Positions 17,166 to 25,157 of a DNA stretch of 64,000 nucleotides are shown piece after piece; position 1 is the stretch's first letter, and each line of letters begins with the position of its first letter. The stretch covers positions 310,001-374,000 of the forward strand of contig NZ_JANUQM010000008.1 in NCBI RefSeq assembly GCF_030386795.1, written 5' to 3'. The stretch comes from Streptomyces sp. S.PNR 29. Its GTDB lineage: Bacteria > Actinomycetota > Actinomycetes > Streptomycetales > Streptomycetaceae. The translations under genes and the position numbers were made by a program. Below the pieces are notes generated by a model. That model made no database searches. It was not told the DNA's origin and was given only the letters and a program-made list of their open reading frames with translations.

Positions 17166-17972
17166 GTGAGCGGGGAGCCTTACGAACGCATGCTCGCGGT
17201 GGCACTCGCGGCCCTGCACGAGCGCGATCCCGACCGCCTGTGGCCGCTGATCGCAGCGGCGCTGCCGGCCCTGTGCGGCGGCGAGACGCTGGTCTACAAG
17301 CTCGACGAGTGGAGCGACCACGGCGGTACGGTCGCGCTTCCGCCCACGGCCGGGTCGGCCACCGGCCTCGTCGAGGAGGCCGCGGCGGCGCTGAGGGAGG
17401 GGTATCCCTTCGCGGGCCACTACGGCACCACGCCCGACCGGCACCCGCTGACGGCACGCCAGGCAGCGGGTCCGCACTGGTCCTCCAGCCCGACGGCCCG
17501 GCTGCTCCGCCGCACCATGGGCGCCGACCATGTGCTGGGCATCCCCCTGCCGCAGACCACCGACCCGGTCCTGGGCTGTCTCGTCTTCCGCTCCGGCAGG
17601 GACTTCACCGACGACCACGTGCTCGCCGCCCGGCGGATCCAGCCGCTGCTGGCCGCCGTCGAGGAGCAGCGGCAGCTGCTCGCGCGCTGGCGGGCCACGG
17701 CGACGACACCGGAGGATGCCGGCAGCCCGGACGAGCGGGCGGCGGACTGCGGCCTGACGCCCCGGGAAGTGACGGTGCTGCTCCTGCTCGGCAGGGCCCT
17801 CACCGCAGACGCCATCGGCCGCCGCCTGGGCATCTCGGTGCGCACGGTGCACAAGCACGTGGAGAACCTGTACCGCAAGCTCGGCACCCGGGACCGTATG
17901 AGCACGGTGCTCCGCGCGCAGCAGCTCGGTCTGATCCCCATGCCCACGTCGAAAGTTCCGAAGCACTCCTGA
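17166..17972 (+). CDS. LuxR family transcriptional regulator
   Basis: A 268-residue regulator with an N-terminal GAF-like sensor region and a C-terminal LuxR helix-turn-helix. The latter spans about residues 203-262: LTPREVTVLLLLGRALTADA, then IGRRLGISVRTVHKHVENLYRKLGTRDR. The region before it (GADHVLGIPLPQTTDPVLGC, then DDHVLAARRIQPLL) looks like a ligand-sensing fold. There is no receiver domain, so phosphorylation is not the expected input. The GTG at 17166 has weak ribosome-site support. It is divergent from the SpoIIE gene and followed by a strong terminator. Confidence 0.85.
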   Translation: MSGEPYERMLAVALAALHERDPDRLWPLIAAALPALCGGETLVYKLDEWSDHGGTVALPPTAGSATGLVEEAAAALREGYPFAGHYGTTPDRHPLTARQAAGPHWSSSPTARLLRRTMGADHVLGIPLPQTTDPVLGCLVFRSGRDFTDDHVLAARRIQPLLAAVEEQRQLLARWRATATTPEDAGSPDERAADCGLTPREVTVLLLLGRALTADAIGRRLGISVRTVHKHVENLYRKLGTRDRMSTVLRAQQLGLIPMPTSKVPKHS

Positions 17973-18018
17973 CAGTGCGCCCCCACTCTGACGTCCCCGC
18001 AGAAGATCTCGGCGACCG

Positions 18019-18066
18019 GACGCACCGGGCAGCCGGGTTCTGTGGCGGTCGGCTGCCCGGTGCGTC
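18019..18066. terminator. strong bidirectional terminator
   Basis: A perfect 17-bp stem (18019-18035 with 18050-18066; arm begins GACGCACCGGG) encloses a 14-base loop. It lies between the convergent LuxR and DUF6010 genes. Confidence 0.8.
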
Positions 18067-18074
18067 TTCGGGGG

Positions 18075-18488
18075 TCAGGCGTGCTCGCGGGCGGCCCCGG
18101 GACGCTTGCCGCCGCGCAGGCGCAGCAGTGACGGCCCGCCCGCCAGGCACCACACGGCGATGACCGGGTCGCAGAGGGCGCAGCCCAGTGACGAGTCGTG
18201 CGCGAACGGGATGATCGGGTTGCCCTTCAGATGGTGGACGACGTCCCAGGCGGTGTGCAGCAGCCAGCCGATGCCGATGAACGTCCACGACTCCAGGCCG
18301 CGGTAGGCGACGTACGTGACGAGCGCGGTGAAGGGGAACTCCCAGCCGCCCATCCCGCCGCTGCCGAGATAGGCGGCGCCCGCCCCGGCGACCATGACCG
18401 CGTTGAAGCGGCGCCGGTGGGGTTCGCGGATGAGGGACATCAGCAGTGCGTAGAGGACGCCGATGCCGATGGGCAGCACGTAGGGCAT
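18075..18488 (-). CDS. DUF6010 family membrane protein
   Basis: A 137-residue membrane protein with about four hydrophobic helices (VLPIGIGVLYALLMSLI, AVMVAGAGAAYLG, ALVTYVAYRGLESW, and the C-terminal CDPVIAVWCLAGG). The signature stretch FIGIGWLLHTAWDVVHHLKGNPIIPF with SSLGCALCDP matches DUF6010 as I remember it. Conserved His/Asp/Cys residues could bind metal or haem, but no function is established to my knowledge. It stands alone between the terminator and the glucanase gene. Confidence 0.75.
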   Translation of the reverse strand: MPYVLPIGIGVLYALLMSLIREPHRRRFNAVMVAGAGAAYLGSGGMGGWEFPFTALVTYVAYRGLESWTFIGIGWLLHTAWDVVHHLKGNPIIPFAHDSSLGCALCDPVIAVWCLAGGPSLLRLRGGKRPGAAREHA

Positions 18489-18628
18489 GGGGAGCTTCTT
18501 CCTGAGCGTGACGGTACGTTGGCCGCGCGGCGTGGCAGCTCACACGCTAGGTCCGTGCCTGTGCGCCGCCCAGAGGCATTACCGACAGGTTCCAACGGAT
18601 TGTCGCCGCCCCGCCGCGGGCCCGCTGC

Positions 18629-19831
18629 TCAGTCGAACGGGTCGAGCGTCAGGTAGGCCTGACGGGGACGTGCGTCGTGCAGAAGCGACTCGTGATGCCC
18701 CACGTCGTCGAAGGCGAAGGCGTAGGCCTTGCCGTCGGCCGTCCGGGCGTGGATCTCCCGGGCGTAGTGGTTGGTCACGGAGTCCCGGTAGAAGTCGGCG
18801 GAGCCGGTGTCGGGCTGGTTGGGGTTGACGAGGAGGGTGGACCGGTTGAAGCCGGCGCACAGGGTGCGGGAGATCGGGCCGCGTACCTGGTCGTTGGGGG
18901 CGTCCAGGCGCTTGTGACAGCCGAAGACGCTGTCCGCGTCGGGCTTCTGGAAGCTGGTGACGACCGTGCCGGCGCTGTTGGTGAAGTTCAGGACGCCGCC
19001 GGAGACGCGGCCGTAGTACTTGGTGTTCGGCTGGTCGGCGAACGGGGTGACCGTCAGTGTCGACGTCGTGTACTTCTGCCAGACGCGGTTCACATAGTCG
19101 TCCATCACCGAGGCGGGCAGGGCGCCGGTCTCCAGGCCGTGGCCGGGGGAGAGGGCCCGCAGCACGGTGCCGTCCGGGCGGGTCTGGATCAGGGCCGCCC
19201 AGCCGCCGGGCCGGCCGCGCAGGGCGGTGAAGAACCCTTTGTAGCCACCGGGCTTGAGGCGACCGGTGCTGCTCGTGCTGCCGTCGGCCCGCTGCACGCC
19301 GACCGCGTACGGCGCGGAGAACATGTCGACCTGCGTGCTGTTGATCCACAGGCCGGAGTCGTTGAGGGTGTACTCGGACCAGTTGAAGAGGATGTTCCGG
19401 TTGGGGTCGCTCGGATTCTGCACCGCGGGCTGCACGAGACCGCCGGTGGCCAGCTTGAACACCAGCTTCTGGCCGTACGAGAAGTAGATCCGGCCGGAGA
19501 ACTTCGGGATCCGGATGGTCGTGGACCGGCCCGGGGCGGGGCCCGTGAGGGCGGCGTCGGGCGCCGGGACGGGCGGGTTGCCGCCCGCGGGCCAGGCGTG
19601 GAAGGTGCCGTCGGCGTCGGCCCAGCCCTGTCGGCCCGTCGACAACTGTGTGCCGAGGTTGTAGACGTACAGCGGCTCGGTGCGGCCGGAGTTGTTGGTG
19701 ATCTTCAGTGGGACGGTCTCGGGGACCGCGGCGGCGGACGCGGGCGCGCCGACCGCGAGCAGGGCGCCGGTCAGGGCGGTGGCGAGAGCGGACGCCGCGG
19801 CGGCGATCCGGTCTCGGAGACGTCTGGTCAC
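18629..19831 (-). CDS. secreted beta-1,3-glucanase, glycoside hydrolase family 64
   Basis: A 400-residue exported enzyme that should cleave laminarin-type beta-1,3-glucans of fungal walls. Residues 1-35 form a Sec signal peptide (Arg-rich start, long Ala/Leu core, ASAAA cleavage). The family core starts at PLKITNNSGRTEPLYVYNLG. The two acidic catalytic residues of the family are plausibly Glu153 (in WSEYT) and Asp169 (in QVDMFSAP); their 16-residue spacing agrees with the known pair. It ends shortly after the GH64 domain, with no binding module. A LacI-type palindrome lies 86 bases upstream, suggesting sugar-responsive repression. Confidence 0.9.
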   Translation of the reverse strand: MTRRLRDRIAAAASALATALTGALLAVGAPASAAAVPETVPLKITNNSGRTEPLYVYNLGTQLSTGRQGWADADGTFHAWPAGGNPPVPAPDAALTGPAPGRSTTIRIPKFSGRIYFSYGQKLVFKLATGGLVQPAVQNPSDPNRNILFNWSEYTLNDSGLWINSTQVDMFSAPYAVGVQRADGSTSSTGRLKPGGYKGFFTALRGRPGGWAALIQTRPDGTVLRALSPGHGLETGALPASVMDDYVNRVWQKYTTSTLTVTPFADQPNTKYYGRVSGGVLNFTNSAGTVVTSFQKPDADSVFGCHKRLDAPNDQVRGPISRTLCAGFNRSTLLVNPNQPDTGSADFYRDSVTNHYAREIHARTADGKAYAFAFDDVGHHESLLHDARPRQAYLTLDPFD

Positions 19832-19916
19832 GCTCTACCTCCGTACGGGCTGCCTCCGTGCCGAGCCGGCGGGCTCGCGGCGCGGAGTCGTGGGGGATTT
19901 GGTCCGTACTAATCCT

Positions 19917-19930
19917 TGAGAGCGCTCTCA
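19917..19930. promoter_or_regulatory. LacI-family (CebR-like) operator upstream of GH64 gene
   Basis: TGAGAGCGCTCTCA is a perfect 14-bp palindrome with the central GAGCGCTC core of CebR-type operators (TGGGAGCGCTCCCA). It sits 86 bases upstream of the glucanase start, in promoter position. Confidence 0.7.
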
Positions 19931-20035
19931 GCCTTACGCTGTGCCGCGAACATGTCAACAGCCCGGATCTCTCCGGATTCCGGACGTGGCGGCTCGACGC
20001 GCGGAATGCCGGCCTCCTCCTTAAGCTCTTGGCGT

Positions 20036-20320
20036 GTGGCTCACACATTCGAAGAGCTCGTGGAGAAGCGGCGTGCAGCGGACCAGGCGCACAACCGGGT
20101 CGAGGAGCTGCGTGACTCGTACGGGCCGCCCACCCAGGCCAAATGGACCCAGCGGCAGTCCCGCACGTACGAGACCGCGGTGCGCGCCTGGCGCGACCTC
20201 GACCGGGACGTACAGGCCGCGATGACGGAGTACGCCAGGGAGCACGGCAAGACCCGACGCGCGGTCGAGGCCAGGGTGCGGAAGGTCATCCAGGGGGCGG
20301 AGCAGGGACAGGAGCGCTAG
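20036..20320 (+). CDS. small charged hypothetical protein
   Basis: A 94-residue, almost wholly helical and charged protein (FEELVEKRRAADQAHNRVEE, then WRDLDRDVQAAMTEYAREHG). It should form a coiled coil and has no membrane segment. The GTG at 20036 is used because upstream codons in frame look non-coding; the ribosome site is weak. I recognise it only as a hypothetical protein type common in Streptomyces. It converges on glpD and is divergent from the glucanase gene. Confidence 0.65.
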   Translation: MAHTFEELVEKRRAADQAHNRVEELRDSYGPPTQAKWTQRQSRTYETAVRAWRDLDRDVQAAMTEYAREHGKTRRAVEARVRKVIQGAEQGQER

Positions 20321-20363
20321 CCCGGAGGCAGCCCGCACGCGCCCGGCGCCGCGACCAGGGGTT

Positions 20364-21929
20364 TCAGACCTGCCAGCCCGGTGCCTCGCCCAGCAGGGCC
20401 CGCACGGCGTCCAGCGCTGCGGCCCGGTCGTCGGGTACCAGTCCGATGCGGGTGCGCCGGTCGAGCAGGTCGGCTTCGTCGAGCGCGCCCTCGTGACGGA
20501 CGGCCCACAGCAGTTCGGCGCCGGTGACCGGGTGGCCCGGCAGGACGGGGCCGGCCAGGCGGGGGTCGTGTGTGCCGAACGCGTGGACGTCCGGCGCCTC
20601 GGTGCCGTAGCGCTGGATCAGGCGCCGGGGGGCCCGCAGGGAGACGAGGGCGTGGGGCGGCGCGGCGCCGACGAGCGGGAGCGTGGCGGTGGGGGAGGGG
20701 CCCGCGGTGAGCCGGCGGGCGGCGACGGCGGCGTCGACGGCGTCCTCGGCCATGCGCCGGTATGTGGTGAGCTTGCCGCCGACCACGGTGATCACCCCGT
20801 CCCGCGAGGTCAGCACCGCATGCCGACGGGAGATGTCGGCGGTGCGGCCGGCGGTGCCCGACGGCGTGGTGTCCAGGAGGGGGCGCAGGCCCGCGAACGC
20901 CCCCACGACGTCGTCCCGGTGGACCGGAATGTCGAGGACGGAGCCGAGCACGTCGAGCAGGAAGCCGATGTCCGTCTCGGGCGCCCGGGGAACGTCGGGG
21001 ATGTCACCGTCCACGGGTTCGTCGGTGAGTCCGACGTAGACCCGTCCGTCGCCCTGCGGCAGGACGAGGACGAAGCGGTTGGTCTCCCCGGGGACCGGGA
21101 TGTGCAGGCCCGCGGGCAGCGGGCCGAGGTGCTCGGAGCGCAGGACGAGATGGGTGCCGCGGGACGGCCGGACCCGGATGCCGTCCACGAGGTCACCTGC
21201 CCACACACCGGAGGCGTTGATCACCGCACGGGCCCGGATCTCGCCCTCCTCGCCGGTGAGTTCGTCGCGTATCCGGGCGCCGGAGCCGGTGATCTCCAGG
21301 GCCCGGACGCGGGTCAGGATCCGGGCCCCGTGAGCGGCCGCGGTGCGGGCGAGTGCCGTCACCAGGCGGGCGTCGTCGGTGAGCCCGCCGTCCCAGGACA
21401 GCAGGCCGCCACGGAGGCCGTCGGCGCGCAGGGCCGGGGCCAGATGGCGGGTCTCCACCACGGAGAGCCTGCGCGGCGCGGGCAGGGTGGCCCGGGCCGT
21501 ACGCGCCGCCAGGCGCAGCGTGTCACCGGCCCGGAAGCCGGCCCACGCCAGCGCGGCCTGACCGCCTGAGACCAAGGGAGTCAGGGGCAGGACGAACGGC
21601 TGGGCCCGTACGAGGTGGGGAGCCGTGCGTTCCATCAGCACCCCGCGTTCGACCGCGCTCTCGTGGGCCACGTCGAGCTGGGCGGAGGCGAGGTAGCGCA
21701 GCCCGCCATGGATGAGCTTGGAGCTCCAGCGGGAGGTGCCGAAGGCCAGGTCGTGGGCGTCGATCGCGACGACGTCCAGTCCCCGCGCAGCCGCATCCAG
21801 AGCGGCTCCGGCACCGGTCGCGCCGAGGCCGACGACCAGCACGTCCACGACGGGACCGCCGACCGTGCCGGCCAGTTCACGCGAGCGCCGCGCGGCGGAC
21901 AGCGACGACCCGGAGGCGGGACTGCTCAT
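20364..21929 (-). CDS. glpD: FAD-dependent glycerol-3-phosphate dehydrogenase
   Basis: A 521-residue flavoenzyme that oxidises sn-glycerol-3-phosphate to dihydroxyacetone phosphate at the membrane, feeding the respiratory chain. The FAD-binding VVGLGATGAGAALDAAARGL is at residues ~30-50, followed by the family signature FGTSRWSSKLIHGGLRYL. VVGGKLTTYRRMAEDAVDA, the conserved C-terminal FAD motif, is present. The start overlaps the stop of the upstream TetR gene (ATGA), so the two form an operon. Beside the alkyl-DHAP-synthase-like gene, its DHAP product could feed lipid synthesis. Confidence 0.92.
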   Translation of the reverse strand: MSSPASGSSLSAARRSRELAGTVGGPVVDVLVVGLGATGAGAALDAAARGLDVVAIDAHDLAFGTSRWSSKLIHGGLRYLASAQLDVAHESAVERGVLMERTAPHLVRAQPFVLPLTPLVSGGQAALAWAGFRAGDTLRLAARTARATLPAPRRLSVVETRHLAPALRADGLRGGLLSWDGGLTDDARLVTALARTAAAHGARILTRVRALEITGSGARIRDELTGEEGEIRARAVINASGVWAGDLVDGIRVRPSRGTHLVLRSEHLGPLPAGLHIPVPGETNRFVLVLPQGDGRVYVGLTDEPVDGDIPDVPRAPETDIGFLLDVLGSVLDIPVHRDDVVGAFAGLRPLLDTTPSGTAGRTADISRRHAVLTSRDGVITVVGGKLTTYRRMAEDAVDAAVAARRLTAGPSPTATLPLVGAAPPHALVSLRAPRRLIQRYGTEAPDVHAFGTHDPRLAGPVLPGHPVTGAELLWAVRHEGALDEADLLDRRTRIGLVPDDRAAALDAVRALLGEAPGWQV

Positions 21930-22525
21930 GGCGTGAGTGCCCTCTCCAGGACGGTCCGCAGCTCCCCGAGGAAGGCCGCGCTGCTGAGGTCGGCGTCGTC
22001 CTCGTCGGTCATGGTCCGCAGGGACAGCGTGAAGGACTGCACGATCAGCAACAGGGACCGCGCCTGCCGTTCGGGGTGGGTCGCGCACACCGACCCGTCG
22101 GCGTGCCCCTCCCGCAGCGCGTCGGCCAGCAGCTTCAGCAGGGCCTCCTGGCTCGCCCCGCGCCGGTCCAGTACATAGGGAAGCAGCAGCTCGGGGTCGA
22201 CGTCGACGATCTTGCGGAAGAGCGGATGGGTACGGAAGGCCTCCACGCCCGCCACGAGCCCGTCCACGACGAGAGCACGCGCCTGCGTCCCCGGCCGGCG
22301 CTCCGGCATGGCCCGCATGGCCACGTCGATCCATTCCCGGGTCATCAGATCGCCGACCAGCGACCGCACATCGGGCCAGCGCCGGTACAGCGTCATCCGC
22401 GAGACCCCCGCTCGGCGGGCCACGTCGGTCAGCGTGGTGCGGCGGACCCCGACGGCCAGGACGCAGTCGCGCACCGCGTCCAGTACGGCATCGGCGTTCG
22501 AATGGTTGTGACGAATAGGCGTCAT
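21926..22525 (-). CDS. TetR family transcriptional regulator
   Basis: A 199-residue TetR-type repressor. The DNA-binding helices are at residues ~15-60 (DAVRDCVLAVGVRRTTLTDV, then RRAGVSRMTLYRRWPDVRSLV). The C-terminal two-thirds is the helical ligand-binding core. It heads the glpD operon and is divergent from the alkyl-DHAP-synthase-like gene, so it probably controls both directions from the short intergenic region. An imperfect palindrome abuts its start codon. The ligand is unknown; a glycerolipid precursor or fatty acid would fit the context. Confidence 0.88.
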   Translation of the reverse strand: MTPIRHNHSNADAVLDAVRDCVLAVGVRRTTLTDVARRAGVSRMTLYRRWPDVRSLVGDLMTREWIDVAMRAMPERRPGTQARALVVDGLVAGVEAFRTHPLFRKIVDVDPELLLPYVLDRRGASQEALLKLLADALREGHADGSVCATHPERQARSLLLIVQSFTLSLRTMTDEDDADLSSAAFLGELRTVLERALTP

Positions 22526-22540
22526 GTGTCACAGTGTAAC
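22526..22540. promoter_or_regulatory. candidate TetR operator/promoter, divergent
   Basis: GTGTCACAGTGTAAC is an imperfect palindrome (10 of 15 positions) immediately upstream of the TetR start. On the minus strand it contains TACACT, a possible -10 box for a leaderless transcript. It lies between the two divergent units. Confidence 0.4.
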
Positions 22541-22604
22541 GCCCGCGGGGCCGGGCGGAAGACGGCACCCCAGGAACCGAGCGATGAGGACGACAGGAAT
22601 GGAC

Positions 22605-24188
22605 ATGCTGTGGAACGGCTGGGGCGACCCGATCAGGGCGACGCCGCTGCCCGACACGGTGACCGAACTGCTACGTGACGTGCTGGGCGTCAAGCCGCGC
22701 GGCACCGCACCGCTGCGCCTGGAGGACATCGCCGTCCCCGACTCGCCGCTGGACCACGCCGCACACCGGGCCCTGCTCACGGCGGTCGGCGAGGAACACG
22801 TGCGCACCGACGCCGAGACGAGGATCCGGCACACCCGCGGCAAGTCCACCCCCGACCTGCTGCGGATACGGGCCGGCGACGTCTCGGACGTCCCCGCGGC
22901 CGTCGTCCTCCCGGCGAGCCATGACGAGGTGCTGGCCGTGCTGCGGGCCTGCGCCGCACACGACCTGCCGCTCGTCCCCTTCGGCGGCGGCACGTCCGTG
23001 GTCGGTGGTCTGTCCCCACGGCGGAGCGTCTTCGTCGCCCTGGACCTGCGTCGTATGGACGCTCTGCTCGCCCTCGACCCGGTCTCCCGCACCGCCACCC
23101 TGCAACCCGGCCTGCGTGCCCCGCAGGCCGAGGCACTCCTGGCCGGACACGGCTTCACCCTCGGCCACTTCCCCCAGTCCTACGAGTGGGCCACCCTCGG
23201 TGGCTTCGCCGCCACCCGCTCCAGCGGACAGGCGTCCGCGGGCTACGGCCGCTTCGACGAGATGGTCCTGGGCCTCACCCTCGCCACCCCCGAGGGCACC
23301 CTCGACACCGGCCGCGCCCCGCGCTCGGCGGCCGGCCCCGACCTGCGCCAGCTCCTCCTCGGTTCGGAGGGCGCCTTCGGGATCATCACGTCCGTGACCG
23401 TACGGATCCGCCCCGTCCCGCAGACCCGCCACTACGAAGGCTGGCGCTTCCCCTCCTTCGAGGCGGGGTCCGCCGCCCTGCGCAGGCTCGCCCAGGACGG
23501 GCCGCGTCCGACCGTGCTGCGGCTCTCCGACGAGACCGAGACACTGATCGGCCTGGCCCAGCCCGACGCCCTCGCCTCCTCCCGCGCGCAGGAGGCCGCC
23601 GGATGCCTGGCGATCGCCGGCTTCGAGGGCACGGCCGACGACACCGCGCACCGCCGGAACGGCGCCACCGCCGTCCTGCGCGACTGCGGCGGCACCCCCG
23701 TCGGCGAGGATCCGGGACGGCGCTGGGCCGACGGCCGCTACTCCGCCCCCTACCTGCGGGACGCGCTGCTCGACGCGGGCGCGTTCGCCGAAACCCTCGA
23801 AACGGCGGCCTACTGGTCCTGCCTCCCCGAGCTGTACGCCTCCGTCCGCGAGACCCTCACCGGCACGCTCACCGAGGCCGGCACACCGCCCCTGGTCATG
23901 TGCCACATCTCCCACGTCTACGAGAACGGCGCGTCCCTGTACTTCACCGTCGTCTCCGCCCAGGGCGACGACGCCGTGGCCCACTGGACCCGCGCCAAGC
24001 ACGCCGCCAACGAGGCGATCCTCGCCGCCGGCGGCACCATCAGCCACCACCACGGGGTGGGCACCGACCACCGGGACTGGTACGTAAGGGAGGCCGGGCC
24101 CCTCGGCGTCGAGGCCCTGCGCGCCGTCAAACGACGACTGGACCCGGCCGGGCTGCTCAACCCGGGCGTCCTGCTGCCTCTCGATTGA
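22605..24188 (+). CDS. FAD-binding oxidase, alkyldihydroxyacetonephosphate synthase-like
   Basis: A 527-residue flavoprotein of the vanillyl-alcohol-oxidase fold, closest by motif to alkyl-DHAP synthase (AGPS), which swaps an acyl for an alkyl chain on DHAP in ether-lipid synthesis. The FAD-binding PFGGGTSVVGGL is near residue 124. ATRSSGQASAGYGRFDEMVLGLTL and the active-site motif ISHHHGVGTDHR near residue 485 both match AGPS. The ATG at 22605 has AGGA at 22594-22597. In-frame ATGs at 22599 and 22584 are also possible. It faces the TetR-glpD operon and precedes a lipid-kinase-like gene. Confidence 0.82.
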   Translation: MLWNGWGDPIRATPLPDTVTELLRDVLGVKPRGTAPLRLEDIAVPDSPLDHAAHRALLTAVGEEHVRTDAETRIRHTRGKSTPDLLRIRAGDVSDVPAAVVLPASHDEVLAVLRACAAHDLPLVPFGGGTSVVGGLSPRRSVFVALDLRRMDALLALDPVSRTATLQPGLRAPQAEALLAGHGFTLGHFPQSYEWATLGGFAATRSSGQASAGYGRFDEMVLGLTLATPEGTLDTGRAPRSAAGPDLRQLLLGSEGAFGIITSVTVRIRPVPQTRHYEGWRFPSFEAGSAALRRLAQDGPRPTVLRLSDETETLIGLAQPDALASSRAQEAAGCLAIAGFEGTADDTAHRRNGATAVLRDCGGTPVGEDPGRRWADGRYSAPYLRDALLDAGAFAETLETAAYWSCLPELYASVRETLTGTLTEAGTPPLVMCHISHVYENGASLYFTVVSAQGDDAVAHWTRAKHAANEAILAAGGTISHHHGVGTDHRDWYVREAGPLGVEALRAVKRRLDPAGLLNPGVLLPLD

Positions 24189-24239
24189 CCCCTCGATTGA
24201 CCCCGCACCCACCCCGTGAGCCCCGCCCGGAGGCAACCG

Positions 24240-25121
24240 ATGCGCCAGTACACCGCCGTCGTCAACCCCACCGCGGGAGCGGCCGGCTCGGCCGCCGCGC
24301 TGCTCGCGGTGGCCCGGCTGCTGCGGGAGGCCGGCGCCGCGCTGGAGACCGAGTACAGCCGCAGCCTGGCCCACGCCCAGGAGCTCGCACGCCGGGCCGG
24401 GGAGCAGGGACGGGTGGTGCTCGCCGTCGGCGGGGACGGAATCGCCGGCGGCATTGGCGGAGCCCTCAGCGGAACCGGCGCCCTGCTCGGCCTGGTCCCG
24501 GCCGGCCGCGGCAACGACTTCGCCCGCGCCCTGGGCCTGCCCACCGACCCCGCGGCCCTCGCCGACGTGCTGCTCCACCACGAGCCGCGCGCCGTCGACA
24601 CCATCCAGCTCGAATCGGCCGTCCACGACCGCACCGTCGTGCTCGGCAGCGTCTACGCAGGCGTCGACGCGCTCGCCAACCGCCACGCCAACCGCGCGAA
24701 ACTGCTGCGCGGCGCCGCCTCCTACTACGCCGGCGGTCTGCGCGCGGTCACCACCTGGCGCCCGGCGCGCTACCGGGTCACCGTCGACGGCCGGGAACAC
24801 CCGCACAGCGGCTACACGGTGGTGGCCGCCAACTCTGGCTCCTACGGCTCGGGCCGCCTCATAGCCCCCGACGCCCGCCTCGACGACGGCCTCCTGGACA
24901 TCGTGATGATCGGCGAGGCACCACGGCGGCTGTTCTTCGCCCTGATGAACGACCTCAAGTCGGGCACCCACGTCGACCGCCCCCAGGTGCGGATCCTCCG
25001 CGGCAGGGAGATCCGCATCGAGGCCGACCGCGAGGTGCCCTACGGAGCCGACGGCGAGGTCGAGGCCGCTCTGCCCGTCACGGCGAGGGTGCTGCCCGGG
25101 TCGCTGCGCGTGCTCTGCTGA
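24240..25121 (+). CDS. diacylglycerol kinase family lipid kinase
   Basis: A 293-residue cytoplasmic lipid kinase of the DgkB/YegS fold. The nucleotide-binding motif GGDG is at residues 64-67, followed by GLVPAGRGNDFARALGLP, which is diagnostic. The C-terminal lobe contains AANSGSYGSGRLIAPDARLDDGLLDIV and ends with YGADGEVE, both family features. GGAGG lies upstream of the ATG at 24240. It follows the AGPS-like gene by about 50 bases and is probably co-transcribed. Substrate is likely diacylglycerol or an ether-lipid analogue, but YegS-type enzymes vary. Confidence 0.87.
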   Translation: MRQYTAVVNPTAGAAGSAAALLAVARLLREAGAALETEYSRSLAHAQELARRAGEQGRVVLAVGGDGIAGGIGGALSGTGALLGLVPAGRGNDFARALGLPTDPAALADVLLHHEPRAVDTIQLESAVHDRTVVLGSVYAGVDALANRHANRAKLLRGAASYYAGGLRAVTTWRPARYRVTVDGREHPHSGYTVVAANSGSYGSGRLIAPDARLDDGLLDIVMIGEAPRRLFFALMNDLKSGTHVDRPQVRILRGREIRIEADREVPYGADGEVEAALPVTARVLPGSLRVLC

Positions 25122-25157
25122 CCGCTGCGGAGCGCACCGGGGCGCGGACACGAGCCG

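Noticed and set aside
20493..21569. A + strand frame opposite glpD considered as a gene
   Set aside because: No domain; glpD on the other strand has both FAD motifs.
22671..25151. An 826-codon minus-strand frame across the AGPS-like and lipid-kinase genes
   Set aside because: Both genes on + have unmistakable motifs; the minus frame is Gly/Val/Gln-rich nonsense.
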